From Bacillus taeanensis (GTDB lineage: Bacteria; Bacillota; Bacilli; Bacillales; UBA6769), in NCBI RefSeq assembly GCF_003318295.1, contig NZ_QOCW01000017.1, positions 1 to 64,000 on the forward strand: 64,000 nt of DNA, read 5' to 3'. The notes beneath the pieces are model-generated. The model was given only the letters and a program-made list of their open reading frames with translations. It was not told the DNA's origin and searched no databases. The translations under genes were made by a program, and so were the position numbers. Of this stretch, positions 47,523-57,775 are shown one piece after another; position 1 is the stretch's first letter; every line of letters starts with the position of its first letter.

Positions 47523-49925
47523 ATGTCTTTAAAAGAAAATTATCAATTTCAATTTTTGGATGAAAAAAGTAATATATTAACGTTCCAATTGGAAGGTTCA
47601 GAAGTTACAGCAAAAGTCATTGTATTAGAAGAAGATATGATTCGAGTAGTAATGACGAAAAGTGAACAACTTGAGGTCAATAAAACATGGCTTGTTGCTC
47701 CGGGAATGGATGACGTTCCTTTAAAAGGTAGAGATCGTTTTGACTTATCACCGTTTTCATTACCGCAATATATTTTTCGGAATGAAGGAAATAATGTTAC
47801 GATTGAAACAAAAAAGTTAAAATTGCATATTGATTTAGATGGCTTTAAAGTCACTTGGTTTTCAATAGATGGTAATGGGAATATGCAGCAAATTGCTGCT
47901 GATCGAAATACACAGGCTTATAATTTTGATGGTTCATTAGGTGAGGGAATCTTCCATTACTTACAGCGGGACAAAAATGAACAGTATTTTGGGCTTGGTG
48001 AGAAAAGTGGAGAAATGGATCGTTATGGAAAACGATATCGTATGTTAAGTATAGATCCGATGGGCTATGATGCTCAATACACAGATCCATTATACAAACA
48101 TATTCCATTTTATATTACTAGAAATAATCAAACAGGAATTTCTTTTGGTATTTTCTATGATAATATGGCACAAAGTATTTTTGATATGGGAAATGAAATG
48201 GATAATTATCATGGGTGGTATCGTTATTATCAATCCATGGCTGGAGATTTAGACTACTATGTGATTCTGGGCCCGGAAGTAAAGGATGTTGTAAAAAAAT
48301 ATTCTTGGTTAACTGGTAAAACAATTTTTGCCCCGAAATGGAGCTTTGGATATTCAGGTTCAACGATGACTTATACAGATGCGCCTGATGCACAAAATCA
48401 ATTAAAAAAGTTTATAGACCAGTGTGAAGAACATGATATTATTTGTGATTCTTTTCAATTATCTTCTGGATATACATCCATTGAAGATAAGCGCTATGTA
48501 TTTAACTGGAATACGGATAAGTTTCCAGATCCTAAAGGATTTATAAATGAGTATCATGAAAAAGGTGTAAAACTTTGCGCGAATATTAAACCGGCTTTGC
48601 TAAAAGATCACCCTGTTTTTAATGAATTAAAGGAAGAAAAAAAGTTTATTATGAATGACCATGGAGAAGTTGAAATGGCTCAGTTTTGGGATGAAGTCGG
48701 TGCATATCTTGATTTTACCAATGAAGAGTCAGTGAATTGGTGGAAGCAAAAGGTAACAGAGCAGCTTTTAGAATATGGCATTGATTCCACTTGGAATGAT
48801 AATAATGAATTTGAAATTTGGTCAAAAAATACAATTGTAGATGGATTTGGGGAGAAATTAAGTTTTGAAGCTTTACGTTCCCTGCAGCCGCTTCTTATGA
48901 TGAAGGCTTCTTATGAAGCACAAAAGGAATTCGCTCCCGAAATTAGACCGTATTTAATTTCTAGATCTGGAAGTCCAGGCATGCAGCGCTATGTACAAAC
49001 ATGGTCTGGAGATAACTATACGAGTTGGAAATCCTTAAAATACAATATTAAGATGGGACTTGGATTAAGCTTGTCAGGTATTTATAATATTGGTCATGAT
49101 ATCGGAGGATTCTCAGGACCGGCTCCGGAACCGGAATTATTAGTAAGATGGGTACAAAATGGGATTTTCCATCCGCGTTTTACGATCCATTCATGGAATG
49201 AGGATCAATCGGTTAATGTGCCTTGGATGTATGAAGAGACAACGGAGTTAATCCGTGATTTAATTAAGTTCCGTCAGCGTATCATTCCTTATCTATATAA
49301 TGCTTTGTACAAAGCACATGAAAAGTATGAGCCAATCCTACGTCCAACTTTTTATGAGTTTGAGTCAGATGACAAAACATTTGAAGAGAATGATGATTTC
49401 ATGTTAGGTGAATCCATACTTGTAGCTTCAGTTGTGGAAGAAGGACAAAGAGAAAGAGCTGTTTACCTGCCAAAACATGAAGCAGGCTGGTATGATTTCC
49501 ACACTTCTGAGTGGTATGAAGGTGGTCAAACGGTTACGATCCCGGCACCATTAGAATATAATCCTTTATTAATTAAAGCTGGAAGTATGATTCCGATTAA
49601 TGATGCAGATTCCTCATTTGAAAGTAAGGAAAAGGATGAAAGGGGCTTCTTGTTATTCCCGCATAAGAAGAAGTCAGGAAGCACGTCCTATGATCTTTTT
49701 GAGGATGATGGTATTTCAGCAAATTATCAAGAAAATCATACGATCGTTTCCGTTCAAATGAATGCTGATTCTGAAGCAATTCATGTAACCTACAGAATTG
49801 AAGGGGAATACAAGCTTCCATATGAGAGCCTTCGTTTCTATTTACCTGAAAACGAAGACCGAAAATTGTTTGTGAACGGAGAGGAAGTCGCAATGGAAAA
49901 TAACCATTGTGTTGTAGCATTATAA
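47523..49925 (+). CDS. Glycoside hydrolase family 31 alpha-glycosidase
   Basis: An 800-residue GH31 enzyme without signal peptide, so cytoplasmic. An N-terminal beta-sandwich is followed by the catalytic barrel with nucleophile D426 in STWNDNNEFEIW and acid/base D497 in TWSGDNYTSW, then the GHDIGGFSG motif and C-terminal beta domains. GH31 cleaves alpha-glucosides, xylosides, galactosides or sulfoquinovosides. Genes for an anion-binding TRAP system precede it, so an acidic alpha-glycoside is the best guess. The ATG at 47523 has AAAAGGTG upstream; the GTG at 47514 overlaps that site. Confidence 0.9.
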   Translation: MSLKENYQFQFLDEKSNILTFQLEGSEVTAKVIVLEEDMIRVVMTKSEQLEVNKTWLVAPGMDDVPLKGRDRFDLSPFSLPQYIFRNEGNNVTIETKKLKLHIDLDGFKVTWFSIDGNGNMQQIAADRNTQAYNFDGSLGEGIFHYLQRDKNEQYFGLGEKSGEMDRYGKRYRMLSIDPMGYDAQYTDPLYKHIPFYITRNNQTGISFGIFYDNMAQSIFDMGNEMDNYHGWYRYYQSMAGDLDYYVILGPEVKDVVKKYSWLTGKTIFAPKWSFGYSGSTMTYTDAPDAQNQLKKFIDQCEEHDIICDSFQLSSGYTSIEDKRYVFNWNTDKFPDPKGFINEYHEKGVKLCANIKPALLKDHPVFNELKEEKKFIMNDHGEVEMAQFWDEVGAYLDFTNEESVNWWKQKVTEQLLEYGIDSTWNDNNEFEIWSKNTIVDGFGEKLSFEALRSLQPLLMMKASYEAQKEFAPEIRPYLISRSGSPGMQRYVQTWSGDNYTSWKSLKYNIKMGLGLSLSGIYNIGHDIGGFSGPAPEPELLVRWVQNGIFHPRFTIHSWNEDQSVNVPWMYEETTELIRDLIKFRQRIIPYLYNALYKAHEKYEPILRPTFYEFESDDKTFEENDDFMLGESILVASVVEEGQRERAVYLPKHEAGWYDFHTSEWYEGGQTVTIPAPLEYNPLLIKAGSMIPINDADSSFESKEKDERGFLLFPHKKKSGSTSYDLFEDDGISANYQENHTIVSVQMNADSEAIHVTYRIEGEYKLPYESLRFYLPENEDRKLFVNGEEVAMENNHCVVAL

Positions 49926-49930
49926 AAAAT

Positions 49931-49963
49931 AAAGAGGGGACATAATAAACATCCCCCTCTTTT
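49931..49963 (+). terminator. GH31 terminator
   Basis: AAAGAGGGG and CCCCCTCTTTT arms; 5 bases after the stop. Confidence 0.85.
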
Positions 49964-49994
49964 CTTATGTTAAAAATATACAAAATATGAAAAG

Positions 49995-50139
49995 CCAATT
50001 ATTTTAGTTGGTGCTGCCGAATCATATGAACCGCGGTGCCGTCACTGCCATGAAGTACCCGGCAAGCCCTATAAAGCAAAGAAAAGTGAAATCATAACGG
50101 AAATATAGAGAAGAAGCTGCCGATTTGGCAGCTTTTTTC
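49995..50139 (+). pseudogene. tdk: Direct repeat copy 2: orphan tdk 3' end plus terminator
   Basis: The last 38 codons of a thymidine kinase gene and its terminator, without the rest of the gene. Against copy 1 there are 11 differences in 114 coding bases. Most are synonymous; only two residues change (Asp to Tyr, Val to Ile). The divergence pattern shows that both copies evolved as working genes before coming together, so this is not a recent local duplication. It marks the right border of the inserted block. The remainder of 49964-50241 is AT-rich with no gene. Confidence 0.9.
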
Positions 50140-50241
50140 GGTTCTATCCTATTTCATACGATAAGCCAAGTTTTTCTAATTAAAAAGATTTTCTACATAA
50201 AAATAAAAATTAGGGCACCTTAAAAGTAGGAGGTGTATAGC

Positions 50242-50703
50242 TTGAAGATTATGTGTGCATTCACTTTAACCGCTGTTCTTTTGCTTGGTGCCTGTTCGCC
50301 TGTAGAGCCGCCGCAAGCACAGTCTAATGATACAACTGGTGTGTTGGATGTTGGTTACAATAATCAGTTAAACAATGAAGAAGAGCTTGACGAAATTTCA
50401 GATGGAGGAAGAGGAGTGCAGTACAGTTTCGACACGAACCAAAATCCTCATCATTATCGAAATTTATCGGATAAACGCTTTACAATTAGTGATGATCAAG
50501 ATAAAATTCGCGCGCTTGTAAATCGAACAAATTTTGCAAAGCCAACAACGGTTTCAATTGTTGGAAATCATGCCTGGGTGAACGTCACGCTTACAGGTAA
50601 TCCATCGAAAGCCCAGCGGCAAAACAGAATTCAAGAACTGGAGCAGGCGATTCAACAAGAAGTACCTCGCTACCGCATTCATCTGCGGGTAAATAATAAC
50701 TAA
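50242..50703 (+). CDS. YhcN/YlaJ-family sporulation lipoprotein
   Basis: A 153-residue lipoprotein starting at TTG with TAGGAGGTG upstream. The signal peptide ends in LLLGAC. After a linker rich in Asn and Glu, the domain with VSIVGNHAWVNVTL and NRIQELEQAIQQEVPRYRIHLRVNNN matches the YhcN/YlaJ family, whose members are found in the spore membrane. The exact role is unknown. Confidence 0.8.
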   Translation: MKIMCAFTLTAVLLLGACSPVEPPQAQSNDTTGVLDVGYNNQLNNEEELDEISDGGRGVQYSFDTNQNPHHYRNLSDKRFTISDDQDKIRALVNRTNFAKPTTVSIVGNHAWVNVTLTGNPSKAQRQNRIQELEQAIQQEVPRYRIHLRVNNN

Positions 50704-50730
50704 CCTCGACAGCCTTTGTCGAGGCTTTTT
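50704..50730 (+). terminator. Lipoprotein gene terminator
   Basis: CCTCGAC and GTCGAGG arms, 7-base loop, then CTTTTT; begins directly after the stop codon. Confidence 0.9.
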
Positions 50731-50824
50731 ATGGTGAATGATTAAGAGAGATTGCTTTTAACGTGCAGGAGTTTGCTGAAGGAATAGGGAATATAGAAGT
50801 AAACTTTCCTTCAAAGGTGATAAA

Positions 50825-53041
50825 ATGAAACCTTATGAACACCATAGCTCAAAAGCTCCTATTAATAAAAGAAGCAGCTCTTCCCTTTATGATGATGATG
50901 GGTATAGATCATTGTTTACTCAGCATATTGATGCCGTTCTTTCTTGTGATTTACAAACTAAAATAATCGAAAGCAATGCGGCTGCAAGCATGTTGTTTGG
51001 ATATGAAACGAAAGAGTTAAGCGGCATGTTATTTGAGGATCTCTTGTTATCCTCTGAACTCATTGATATTAAGAAACTTTTTAAGCTTGTCAGCGGGGGA
51101 ACGTCACGACAGATTGATGTTGTTCTTGCCTGTAAAAGCGGGCATACAGTGGATGTAAATGTTACGTTTTTACCGAAAATAAGCAACGATGAAGTTGTTG
51201 GCGTTTATGTTGTGGCAAAAGATCAAAGTGAACAAAAACGACTTGAAAATGAACTGATGCTTACAAAAGAAGTGTATGAATCCTTCTTCCTTCATTCTGC
51301 TGATTCAATGGTCGTGTTAGATTTGCAGGGGACAGTGCTCCAAATTAACAGTGCCTTTGAAAAAAATTACGGCTGGAAGCAGGAAGAAGTGGTGGGAGTT
51401 AATTTTGTAATGATTCAGCCTGAATTTCAAAGCGAGTTTGTAAACTTATTTCAAATTGTTCGCTATGGGGGCAGTGTGGAAGGGTTTGAAACGATAAGAA
51501 GACATAAAAGCGGTAAATTGTTTCATATTAGTTTAACTCTTTCTCCTGTGCGCAATAAATATGGCAATGTTACCGGCATTGCCGGCATTACGCGTGATAT
51601 TACGGTGAAAAAGCAGAAAGAGAAGGAAATAAAAGATCGTGAAGAACATTATCGCCGATTAGTGGAATTATGTCCGGATGGCTTTGTTGTCTACCACGAT
51701 GGTGAAATTTTATTTATTAATACAGCGGGGGCAGAAGTGCTTGGAATTGAAAAGAAAGAAAATGCGATTGGAGAGTCGTTTATCTCTTATATTCACCCCG
51801 ATTCTTTAGACGATATGAAAAAACGAATGAAACTTGTCGAGCAAGGTGAAACCCTTCCCTTTATCGAACAAAAATTTATTAGCCGTGAAGGCAGAAGTAT
51901 TTATGTGGAAATGACGAGCGTGCCGATCGAATATGCAAATATGCCTGCCGTTCAAACAGTATTTCGCAATATAACAGATCGTAAACTTGTTGAACAGGCA
52001 CTTCGGGAAAGCCAAGAAAAATACCGGATTATTGCTGAAAATACCCACGATCTCATTGTCATTTTGAATCCAGAAGGCATTGTTTTCTATGCATCACCTT
52101 CACATGAACGGGTGCTAAAGCGTCAGCCGCGCGATTATGAAGGAAAATCGATTTTTGACTTTATTCACCCTGAGGATAGGGAAGAATTAAGAAGTGCCTT
52201 TGATCAAAAACTTCGAAATGGAATTGAGCTTCGAAAGCTTCATACAGATGGTGAGTGGGTTGTGTTTGAAGCAAAAGGAATGTCTGTAACAAATGAAGAA
52301 GGTTTTCTTGAAAGCTATGTTGTTGTGTTTCGCGATATTACCGAACGCAAACAAGCAGAAGAGCTTTTAAAGAAGTCGGATAAGCTTTCCGTTGTAGGGC
52401 GTCTTGCGGCAGGAGTTGCCCATGAAATTCGCAATCCGTTAACAGCTTTAAAAGGATTTACACAGCTTATAGCATCAGGAAACGGCAAACAGCAGGAATA
52501 TGTCGATATTATGATGTCAGAGCTTGAACGAATTGAATTTATCGTTAGTGAACTTCTCGTTCTTTCAAAACCGCAGGCAATCTCCTTTCAAAAGAAGAGC
52601 GTGAAGAACCTTTTGAACGATGTTGTGAAATTACTTGAAGCAGAAGCGCTTTTAAAAAATATTCAATTTGTGACAAATTGTGAAGAGGATATTCCATTCA
52701 TTGAATGTGAGGGCAATCAATTAAAGCAGGTGCTTATTAATTTATTAAATAACGGCATCGAATCAATGGAAAAGGGCGGTACTATTGTTATTGAAGGCAA
52801 AAAGCAAAATAACGAGCAGGCAGTAGTGCGTATTATTGATCAAGGGTGCGGCATTCCAGAAGAGCGTTTAAAACAGCTTGGTGAACCTTTTTATACAACG
52901 AAAGAAAAAGGAACAGGCTTAGGACTGATGATTTGCTATAAAATTATTGAAAACCATAAAGGGAAACTTCATTTTTACAGCAAAAAAGGCGAAGGTACAA
53001 CGGCTGAAATTCTGCTGCCGTTTGCTGATTCCAACCGATAA
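50825..53041 (+). CDS. Multi-PAS sensor histidine kinase, KinE-like
   Basis: A soluble kinase of 738 residues. Four PAS domains in series (about 28-140, 145-268, 275-395 and 397-515) each end in a DIT-type motif (RDITVKK, RNITDRK, RDITERK). The dimerisation domain carries the phosphorylated His533 in AGVAHEIRNPLTALKG, followed by N, G1 and G2 boxes (NLLNNGIESMEKGG, DQGCGIPEE, GTGLGLMICYK). Without membrane helices and with this length it resembles KinE of B. subtilis, a feeder of the Spo0F phosphorelay. No response regulator gene is adjacent, as for sporulation kinases. Confidence 0.88.
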   Translation: MKPYEHHSSKAPINKRSSSSLYDDDGYRSLFTQHIDAVLSCDLQTKIIESNAAASMLFGYETKELSGMLFEDLLLSSELIDIKKLFKLVSGGTSRQIDVVLACKSGHTVDVNVTFLPKISNDEVVGVYVVAKDQSEQKRLENELMLTKEVYESFFLHSADSMVVLDLQGTVLQINSAFEKNYGWKQEEVVGVNFVMIQPEFQSEFVNLFQIVRYGGSVEGFETIRRHKSGKLFHISLTLSPVRNKYGNVTGIAGITRDITVKKQKEKEIKDREEHYRRLVELCPDGFVVYHDGEILFINTAGAEVLGIEKKENAIGESFISYIHPDSLDDMKKRMKLVEQGETLPFIEQKFISREGRSIYVEMTSVPIEYANMPAVQTVFRNITDRKLVEQALRESQEKYRIIAENTHDLIVILNPEGIVFYASPSHERVLKRQPRDYEGKSIFDFIHPEDREELRSAFDQKLRNGIELRKLHTDGEWVVFEAKGMSVTNEEGFLESYVVVFRDITERKQAEELLKKSDKLSVVGRLAAGVAHEIRNPLTALKGFTQLIASGNGKQQEYVDIMMSELERIEFIVSELLVLSKPQAISFQKKSVKNLLNDVVKLLEAEALLKNIQFVTNCEEDIPFIECEGNQLKQVLINLLNNGIESMEKGGTIVIEGKKQNNEQAVVRIIDQGCGIPEERLKQLGEPFYTTKEKGTGLGLMICYKIIENHKGKLHFYSKKGEGTTAEILLPFADSNR

Positions 53042-53080
53042 GAAAAAGAAGGGGCTTTTAAAGGCGCCCCTTCTTTTTCT
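53041..53080. terminator. Bidirectional terminator
   Basis: GAAAAAGAAGGGGC and GCCCCTTCTTTTTC form a strong stem between the convergent kinase and CoA-disulfide reductase genes. Confidence 0.9.
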
Positions 53081-53085
53081 TACAG

Positions 53086-54414
53086 CTATTTTGCTCTGCG
53101 TGCCGCCTGCTGCAGCGGATCCCATACAGAGTTAAACGGGGGCGCATAAGCTAAATCAAGGTTTTCTAAGTCTTCAATTGTCATGTTGTGATAAAGAGCA
53201 GCAGCTAACACATCGACACGTTTATCTACACCGCTTTTGCCGATAAACTGTCCGCCGAGAAGCTGCCTATTGTCTGTTCGATAAAGAAGTTTCATGTGGA
53301 TAGGCTCTGCATTCGGATAATAGCTTGCATGATCGGTTGAATCATAGACAATGCTTTCACATGGAATATTCATTTGCGCTGCTTCTTTTTCTGATAGCCC
53401 TGTGCGCCCGAGTGCAAGGGTAAAAAATTTCATAATCGACGTGCCGACAACCCCTTGAAAAGTGCGTGATTTTCCAGCCATATTAAGACCTGCGATGCGT
53501 CCTTGTTTATTGGCGTGCGTGCCGAGCGGAATGTAATCATCTTTTTCCTTTACCCGGTGATAATGGACGGCGCAGTCGCCCGCCGCATAAATGTCTTTTA
53601 TGTTTGTTTCCATATAGCGGTTGACGGCAATCGCTCCTTTTATGCTTGTCACGATGCCTGTATCTTCAATAAGGGCGGTATTTGGTGAAATGCCGACTGC
53701 GGCCAGGACAAAATTTGTTTCATAAGTTCCTTTTTCTGTTTCTACCGCTTCAACACGCGTTTTTCCTTTGAGCGCTGTAACGGTTTCACTTGTCCGCACT
53801 TCAATGCCGTGCTGTTTCGCTTCAGCATGAATGAGTTCGGCCATTTCTTGATCAAAAATCGTTGCAAGCTGTTCACCGCGCTGAATAATGGTGACATGTT
53901 TTCCAAGTTCCACAAAATTTTCAGCCATTTCAAGTCCGATATAACCACCGCCAATAATCGTAATCTTTTCGGCGGTGTCTATGTCTTTCATAATTTCATG
54001 GCTGTCAGGAATGGTTTTTAAGCTATGTACACCTTTAAGATGAATCCCTTCCCATTTTGGCAGAACCGGATCCGCTCCTGTTGCGATTAACAAGCGATCA
54101 TATTCAATCGAAAAAGTTTCTCCGGTTTTTAAGTTTTTTCCATCTACTCGTTTATGATTTGGATCAACGCGCTCCACATTATGATAAATGCGGGCATCAA
54201 TCCCATATTTATCTTGAAACGTTTCTCGCTTTCTCGCAATCAGTTTATCTGTGGATGGAATTTTCCCACCGATTACATAAGGCAGCCCGCACTGGGCGTA
54301 GGAATAGATGCCGCCTTTTTCGAGAGTAATGACAGATGCATTTGAATCGTTTCGAATAATTTGCATTGCCGCGCTCATGCCGGCCGCATCACCGCCAATA
54401 ATAACATACTGCAT
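53086..54414 (-). CDS. cdr: CoA-disulfide reductase family flavoprotein
   Basis: A 442-residue FAD- and NAD(P)H-dependent oxidoreductase. [16 protein letters not shown] binds FAD; the single redox Cys is C42 in [23 protein letters not shown] binds the pyridine nucleotide; DIYAAGDCA closes the FAD site. The family includes CoA-disulfide reductase, NADH oxidase and peroxidase, which share this layout. It maintains thiol redox balance or removes oxygen. Single gene, converging with the kinase. Confidence 0.85.
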   Translation of the reverse strand: MQYVIIGGDAAGMSAAMQIIRNDSNASVITLEKGGIYSYAQCGLPYVIGGKIPSTDKLIARKRETFQDKYGIDARIYHNVERVDPNHKRVDGKNLKTGETFSIEYDRLLIATGADPVLPKWEGIHLKGVHSLKTIPDSHEIMKDIDTAEKITIIGGGYIGLEMAENFVELGKHVTIIQRGEQLATIFDQEMAELIHAEAKQHGIEVRTSETVTALKGKTRVEAVETEKGTYETNFVLAAVGISPNTALIEDTGIVTSIKGAIAVNRYMETNIKDIYAAGDCAVHYHRVKEKDDYIPLGTHANKQGRIAGLNMAGKSRTFQGVVGTSIMKFFTLALGRTGLSEKEAAQMNIPCESIVYDSTDHASYYPNAEPIHMKLLYRTDNRQLLGGQFIGKSGVDKRVDVLAAALYHNMTIEDLENLDLAYAPPFNSVWDPLQQAARRAK

Positions 54415-54478
54415 ACCTTCACCTCATTTTCTTTTGATGCATTCATTATTCCCGTTTAGGCACAAATTGTAACGTTCG

Positions 54479-55314
54479 TTATTTCGTCTCGAGCGCTTTC
54501 CAATAGTTATAATCATGAACGGCAATGCCGCGAAAGCTTTTGTATGAGCTATAAATGTTGTTAATTTCATTGATTGCTTGATCGAGTCCTTTCAGATTAC
54601 CGGCAAAGCTTAAATGACTTTCTTCAAGCGGTTTTGTTTCAAGGGCAATGACAATTTCTTTTTTCTGTTTTTCGGCATAATCGATTTCATTTTTCGTTAG
54701 TGCTAAAATGCCGTTATTGCCATCAAGCTTATTGCGGTAAGCCATCACTGTCACACTGTCTGCAAGGTTAATAATCCATTCGCTTAATGTCCCGCTTCCG
54801 TATCGACTATTTTCATAACGGCGCTTATCAAACCAAAAAGGAATGTCTGCTTCAAAACGTATTCCTAACTTTTCGGTATCTTCGTGAACCTCACTTAAAA
54901 TGGTTTGATAACGGAGAACGGCTTTTTCATAGTCTTCTTTCCATAACTTTCCACATCACCTTGTGAGGCAATTACGACAGTCGAGTTTGCTGAAAAAAAC
55001 AAATAGGTCACCGTACCGGCCGCAATCGTTGTTAAAAAGGCAATAAGTGCTGGTATAATAAAACGTTCTTTTTTTCGAAGCAAAAAGCGGTAATATAAAA
55101 ACGAGACAAAAAATCCAAACACCACCCAGCCGACGACGAAATATTTTAAAATGCTGTCAACTTTCCGCTGTGAGGCTCCTTGATCAGAAAGATACTGTTC
55201 GTATGGAACGATGACAGAAAAAAGAAAAGTAACCCCGCCAGCTACGCCGAACGTACTAAGAAATAGAAACCATAATAAAAACTTTTTCAGCTTTTTTCGA
55301 TCGATGTTTTTCAT
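54479..55314 (-). pseudogene. Broken membrane protein/hydrolase-like gene
   Basis: Starting at 55314 (ATG overlapping the preceding stop) a frame of 139 codons encodes four hydrophobic segments, then stops. A second frame continues from about 54945 (LWKEDYEKAVLRYQTIL, GIRFEADIPFWFDKRR, EWIINLADSVTVMAYRN) to 54479. A +1/-1 shift near 54945 joins them; the sequence before it (GDVESY) resembles a DVEPY-type acidic motif of barrel-like hydrolases. The barrel before that motif appears to be missing, so a deletion may have fused two genes. I cannot name the family. Confidence 0.6.
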
Positions 55315-56423
55315 TTACTCACCTTTTTTCGCTTGTTGTTCTCTTTTTACTTCTGCTTCTTCTAGTAAAATTTGCATCATTGGAATATAGGAACGCCAAT
55401 AAAATTCTTCATTTTTTGAAGCGGCCCAGCTGGAAACGAGAATGGAAGTTGTCTACTTTTCAAATCCAACTTTCACTGTATCCGCATAATCACCCGCAAA
55501 ATAATAGGTATGGTGTTGGGGGTGATGAATCACAGCGGGAAATGTAAGCGGAATGCCTTCTTTTTGTAAAATTTCTTTTTCACTCTCTCGTAAGCTTAAT
55601 TCATACACGGCTTCAATTGTTGTATCTTTTTCGGGAACAACAATATCAAACCAATAGCGGTATTCAGTATTCTTTCCGTTTGGATAATGGCGTTTTCCTA
55701 AATCAGTCCATTGAAATGTTACCTTTTCCTCATATCCTTCCCGATCAAAGACGATAACGCGGTCGCTTTCATGAACAAATGCAAGTCCGCCTTCTTTAAA
55801 GCGCCATTTTTCCCCTGTTTGTGCTTCATAGTTTCGAATTAGCCAAGGTGGAACTTCTGAACTGTTTAAGTCAGGAAAATACCGCCCTATCCAGCCGCTC
55901 CAATCGAGATGAAAGGTTTTTTCAGCACCTTTTCGTGCAATCCCACTGGTTGGGCTTGCAAAGGTATTAAATTCAGCGATGAGAGTGGTATGTTCTTCTT
56001 TGGCAAGCAGCAGCTGATCGAGTTCTTTTAGTTCAAGAGCACCGTAAAGAAGTTCAGAGCGTTCTCCTTCAGGAAGTTCTCTTAGATCATCAGTATAAAC
56101 ACCGTACGTATCGGCAATATAAATCATATCAAGATTAGGAAGAAGCTCCATCTCTGTATCCCCTTTTGATTCATAAGGATCATAGCCGTAATAGTCTTCT
56201 TCAAGCTCATAAAGGTTATAATCGGGCGTTGCGATTTTTTCATGGGTTAATAACCAAAACAAGCCGAGGTGTTCCCGATAATCTTCTTTTGGAACGGTTT
56301 TATCCAAAACCGCAATGTTAAGCGGACGTTCTTCGCGAAATTCCCATAAAATCCGCGGGAAAAAATAACGATCAAAATTAAAGTAATAAGAAGCCATACC
56401 TTCCAATAAAGACGTTTAGGCAA
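55315..56423 (-). pseudogene. Broken membrane-anchored protein gene
   Basis: The probable start is a TTG at 56423 with AAAGGTGGG upstream (PKRLYWKVWLLITLILIVI, a membrane anchor). The frame then shifts near the T-run at about 56363 into a 300-codon soluble region (RPLNIAVLDKTVPKEDYREH, ELLPNLDMIYIADTYGVYTD). An in-frame TAG at 55453-55455 cuts off a final 45 codons (TTSILVSSWAASKNEEFYW) that run to a TAA overlapping the next gene. One frameshift and one nonsense codon indicate decay or, less likely, sequencing error. Family not recognised. Confidence 0.65.
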
Positions 56424-56704
56424 CGGTATTCCCACCTTTTTAAAGATAATGTGTGGAGGTGCTGGTAAAAAGTTTAGATTTCCTTCTTTCATTATAACGG
56501 AAAGTTTAATGGGAAAGGATGTGTTCGGGAATGTTAAACACTTTGACTCCCATCATAACGTATACTATAATTATACTGTTATAAATCAGTTTAAATTGAT
56601 ACGTTTTAATAAACAGCGTACAGTTAATAAATAAACATAGAAGAAAACAGTCAGCTTGCTGGGGTTTTCTCGCATTGTAATGCAATGTAAATGAGGTGAA
56701 AAGC

Positions 56705-57775
56705 GTGTTAGAACGTTTACAGTCAATAGAAGATCGTTATGAAAAATTAAATGAATTATTAAGTGATCCTGAAGTGATTAGTGATATGGATAAGCTTCGC
56801 GAATATTCAAAAGAGCAGTCTGATATGCAGGAAATTGTGGCGGCATATCGCGAATACAAGCAGGTAACAGAAGAGCTTGAAGGCGCAAAGTCAATGCTTG
56901 AAGAAAAGCTTGATAACGAAATGCGTGAAATGGTGAAAATGGAAATCTCAGAACTGCAGGATCAAGAAGAAGAGCTGCAGGCGAAATTAAAAGTGCTTCT
57001 GCTTCCGAAAGATCCAAACGATGATAAAAACGTTATCGTTGAAATTCGCGGCGCGGCAGGCGGAGATGAAGCAGCACTGTTTGCGGGCGACCTTTACCGG
57101 ATGTACAGCCGCTATGCTGAAGTGCAGGGCTGGAAGCCGGAAGTCATTGAAGCGAGTTATACAGAGCTTGGCGGCTATAAAGAAATTATTTTTATGATTA
57201 ATGGAAAAGGTGCGTATTCAAAGTTAAAGTACGAAAACGGTGCACACCGCGTACAGCGTGTTCCTTCCACAGAATCAGGGGGACGGATTCATACGTCAAC
57301 AGCGACAGTAGCCGTGCTTCCTGAAGCGGAAGAAGTAGAAATTGATATTCATGAAAAAGATATTCGTGTTGATACGTTTACATCAAGCGGACCAGGTGGA
57401 CAAAGTGTTAATACAACAATGTCGGCTGTTCGTTTAACCCACCTTCCAACAGGTGTTGTTGTTTCATGTCAGGACGAAAAATCGCAAATTAAAAATAAAG
57501 AAAAAGCAATGAAAGTTCTTCGTGCTCGTATTTATGATAAATTTCAGCAGGAAGCACAGGAAGAATATGCGGCAACACGTAAATCTGCCGTTGGTACGGG
57601 CGATCGTTCTGAACGTATTCGTACGTATAACTTCCCGCAAAATCGTGTAACAGATCACCGTATTGGTCTGACGATTCAAAAGCTTGATCAAATTTTACAA
57701 GGTAAACTTGATGAATTTATTGATGCACTTGTTTTAGAAGAACAAACCGCAGCAATGAAGCAGGTTGAAGAATAA
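56705..57775 (+). CDS. prfA: Peptide chain release factor 1
   Basis: A 356-residue release factor for UAA and UAG. The GGQ motif that reaches the peptidyl-transferase centre is in [12 protein letters not shown], and the codon-recognition region holds [11 protein letters not shown] chose the GTG at 56705 ([15 protein letters not shown]), which gives the family length with AGGTG upstream. Confidence 0.95.
   Translation: MLERLQSIEDRYEKLNELLSDPEVISDMDKLREYSKEQSDMQEIVAAYREYKQVTEELEGAKSMLEEKLDNEMREMVKMEISELQDQEEELQAKLKVLLLPKDPNDDKNVIVEIRGAAGGDEAALFAGDLYRMYSRYAEVQGWKPEVIEASYTELGGYKEIIFMINGKGAYSKLKYENGAHRVQRVPSTESGGRIHTSTATVAVLPEAEEVEIDIHEKDIRVDTFTSSGPGGQSVNTTMSAVRLTHLPTGVVVSCQDEKSQIKNKEKAMKVLRARIYDKFQQEAQEEYAATRKSAVGTGDRSERIRTYNFPQNRVTDHRIGLTIQKLDQILQGKLDEFIDALVLEEQTAAMKQVEE

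Noticed and set aside
42148..50000. Prophage or integrative conjugative element
   Set aside because: No integrase, phage or conjugation genes; the content is purely metabolic and regulatory.
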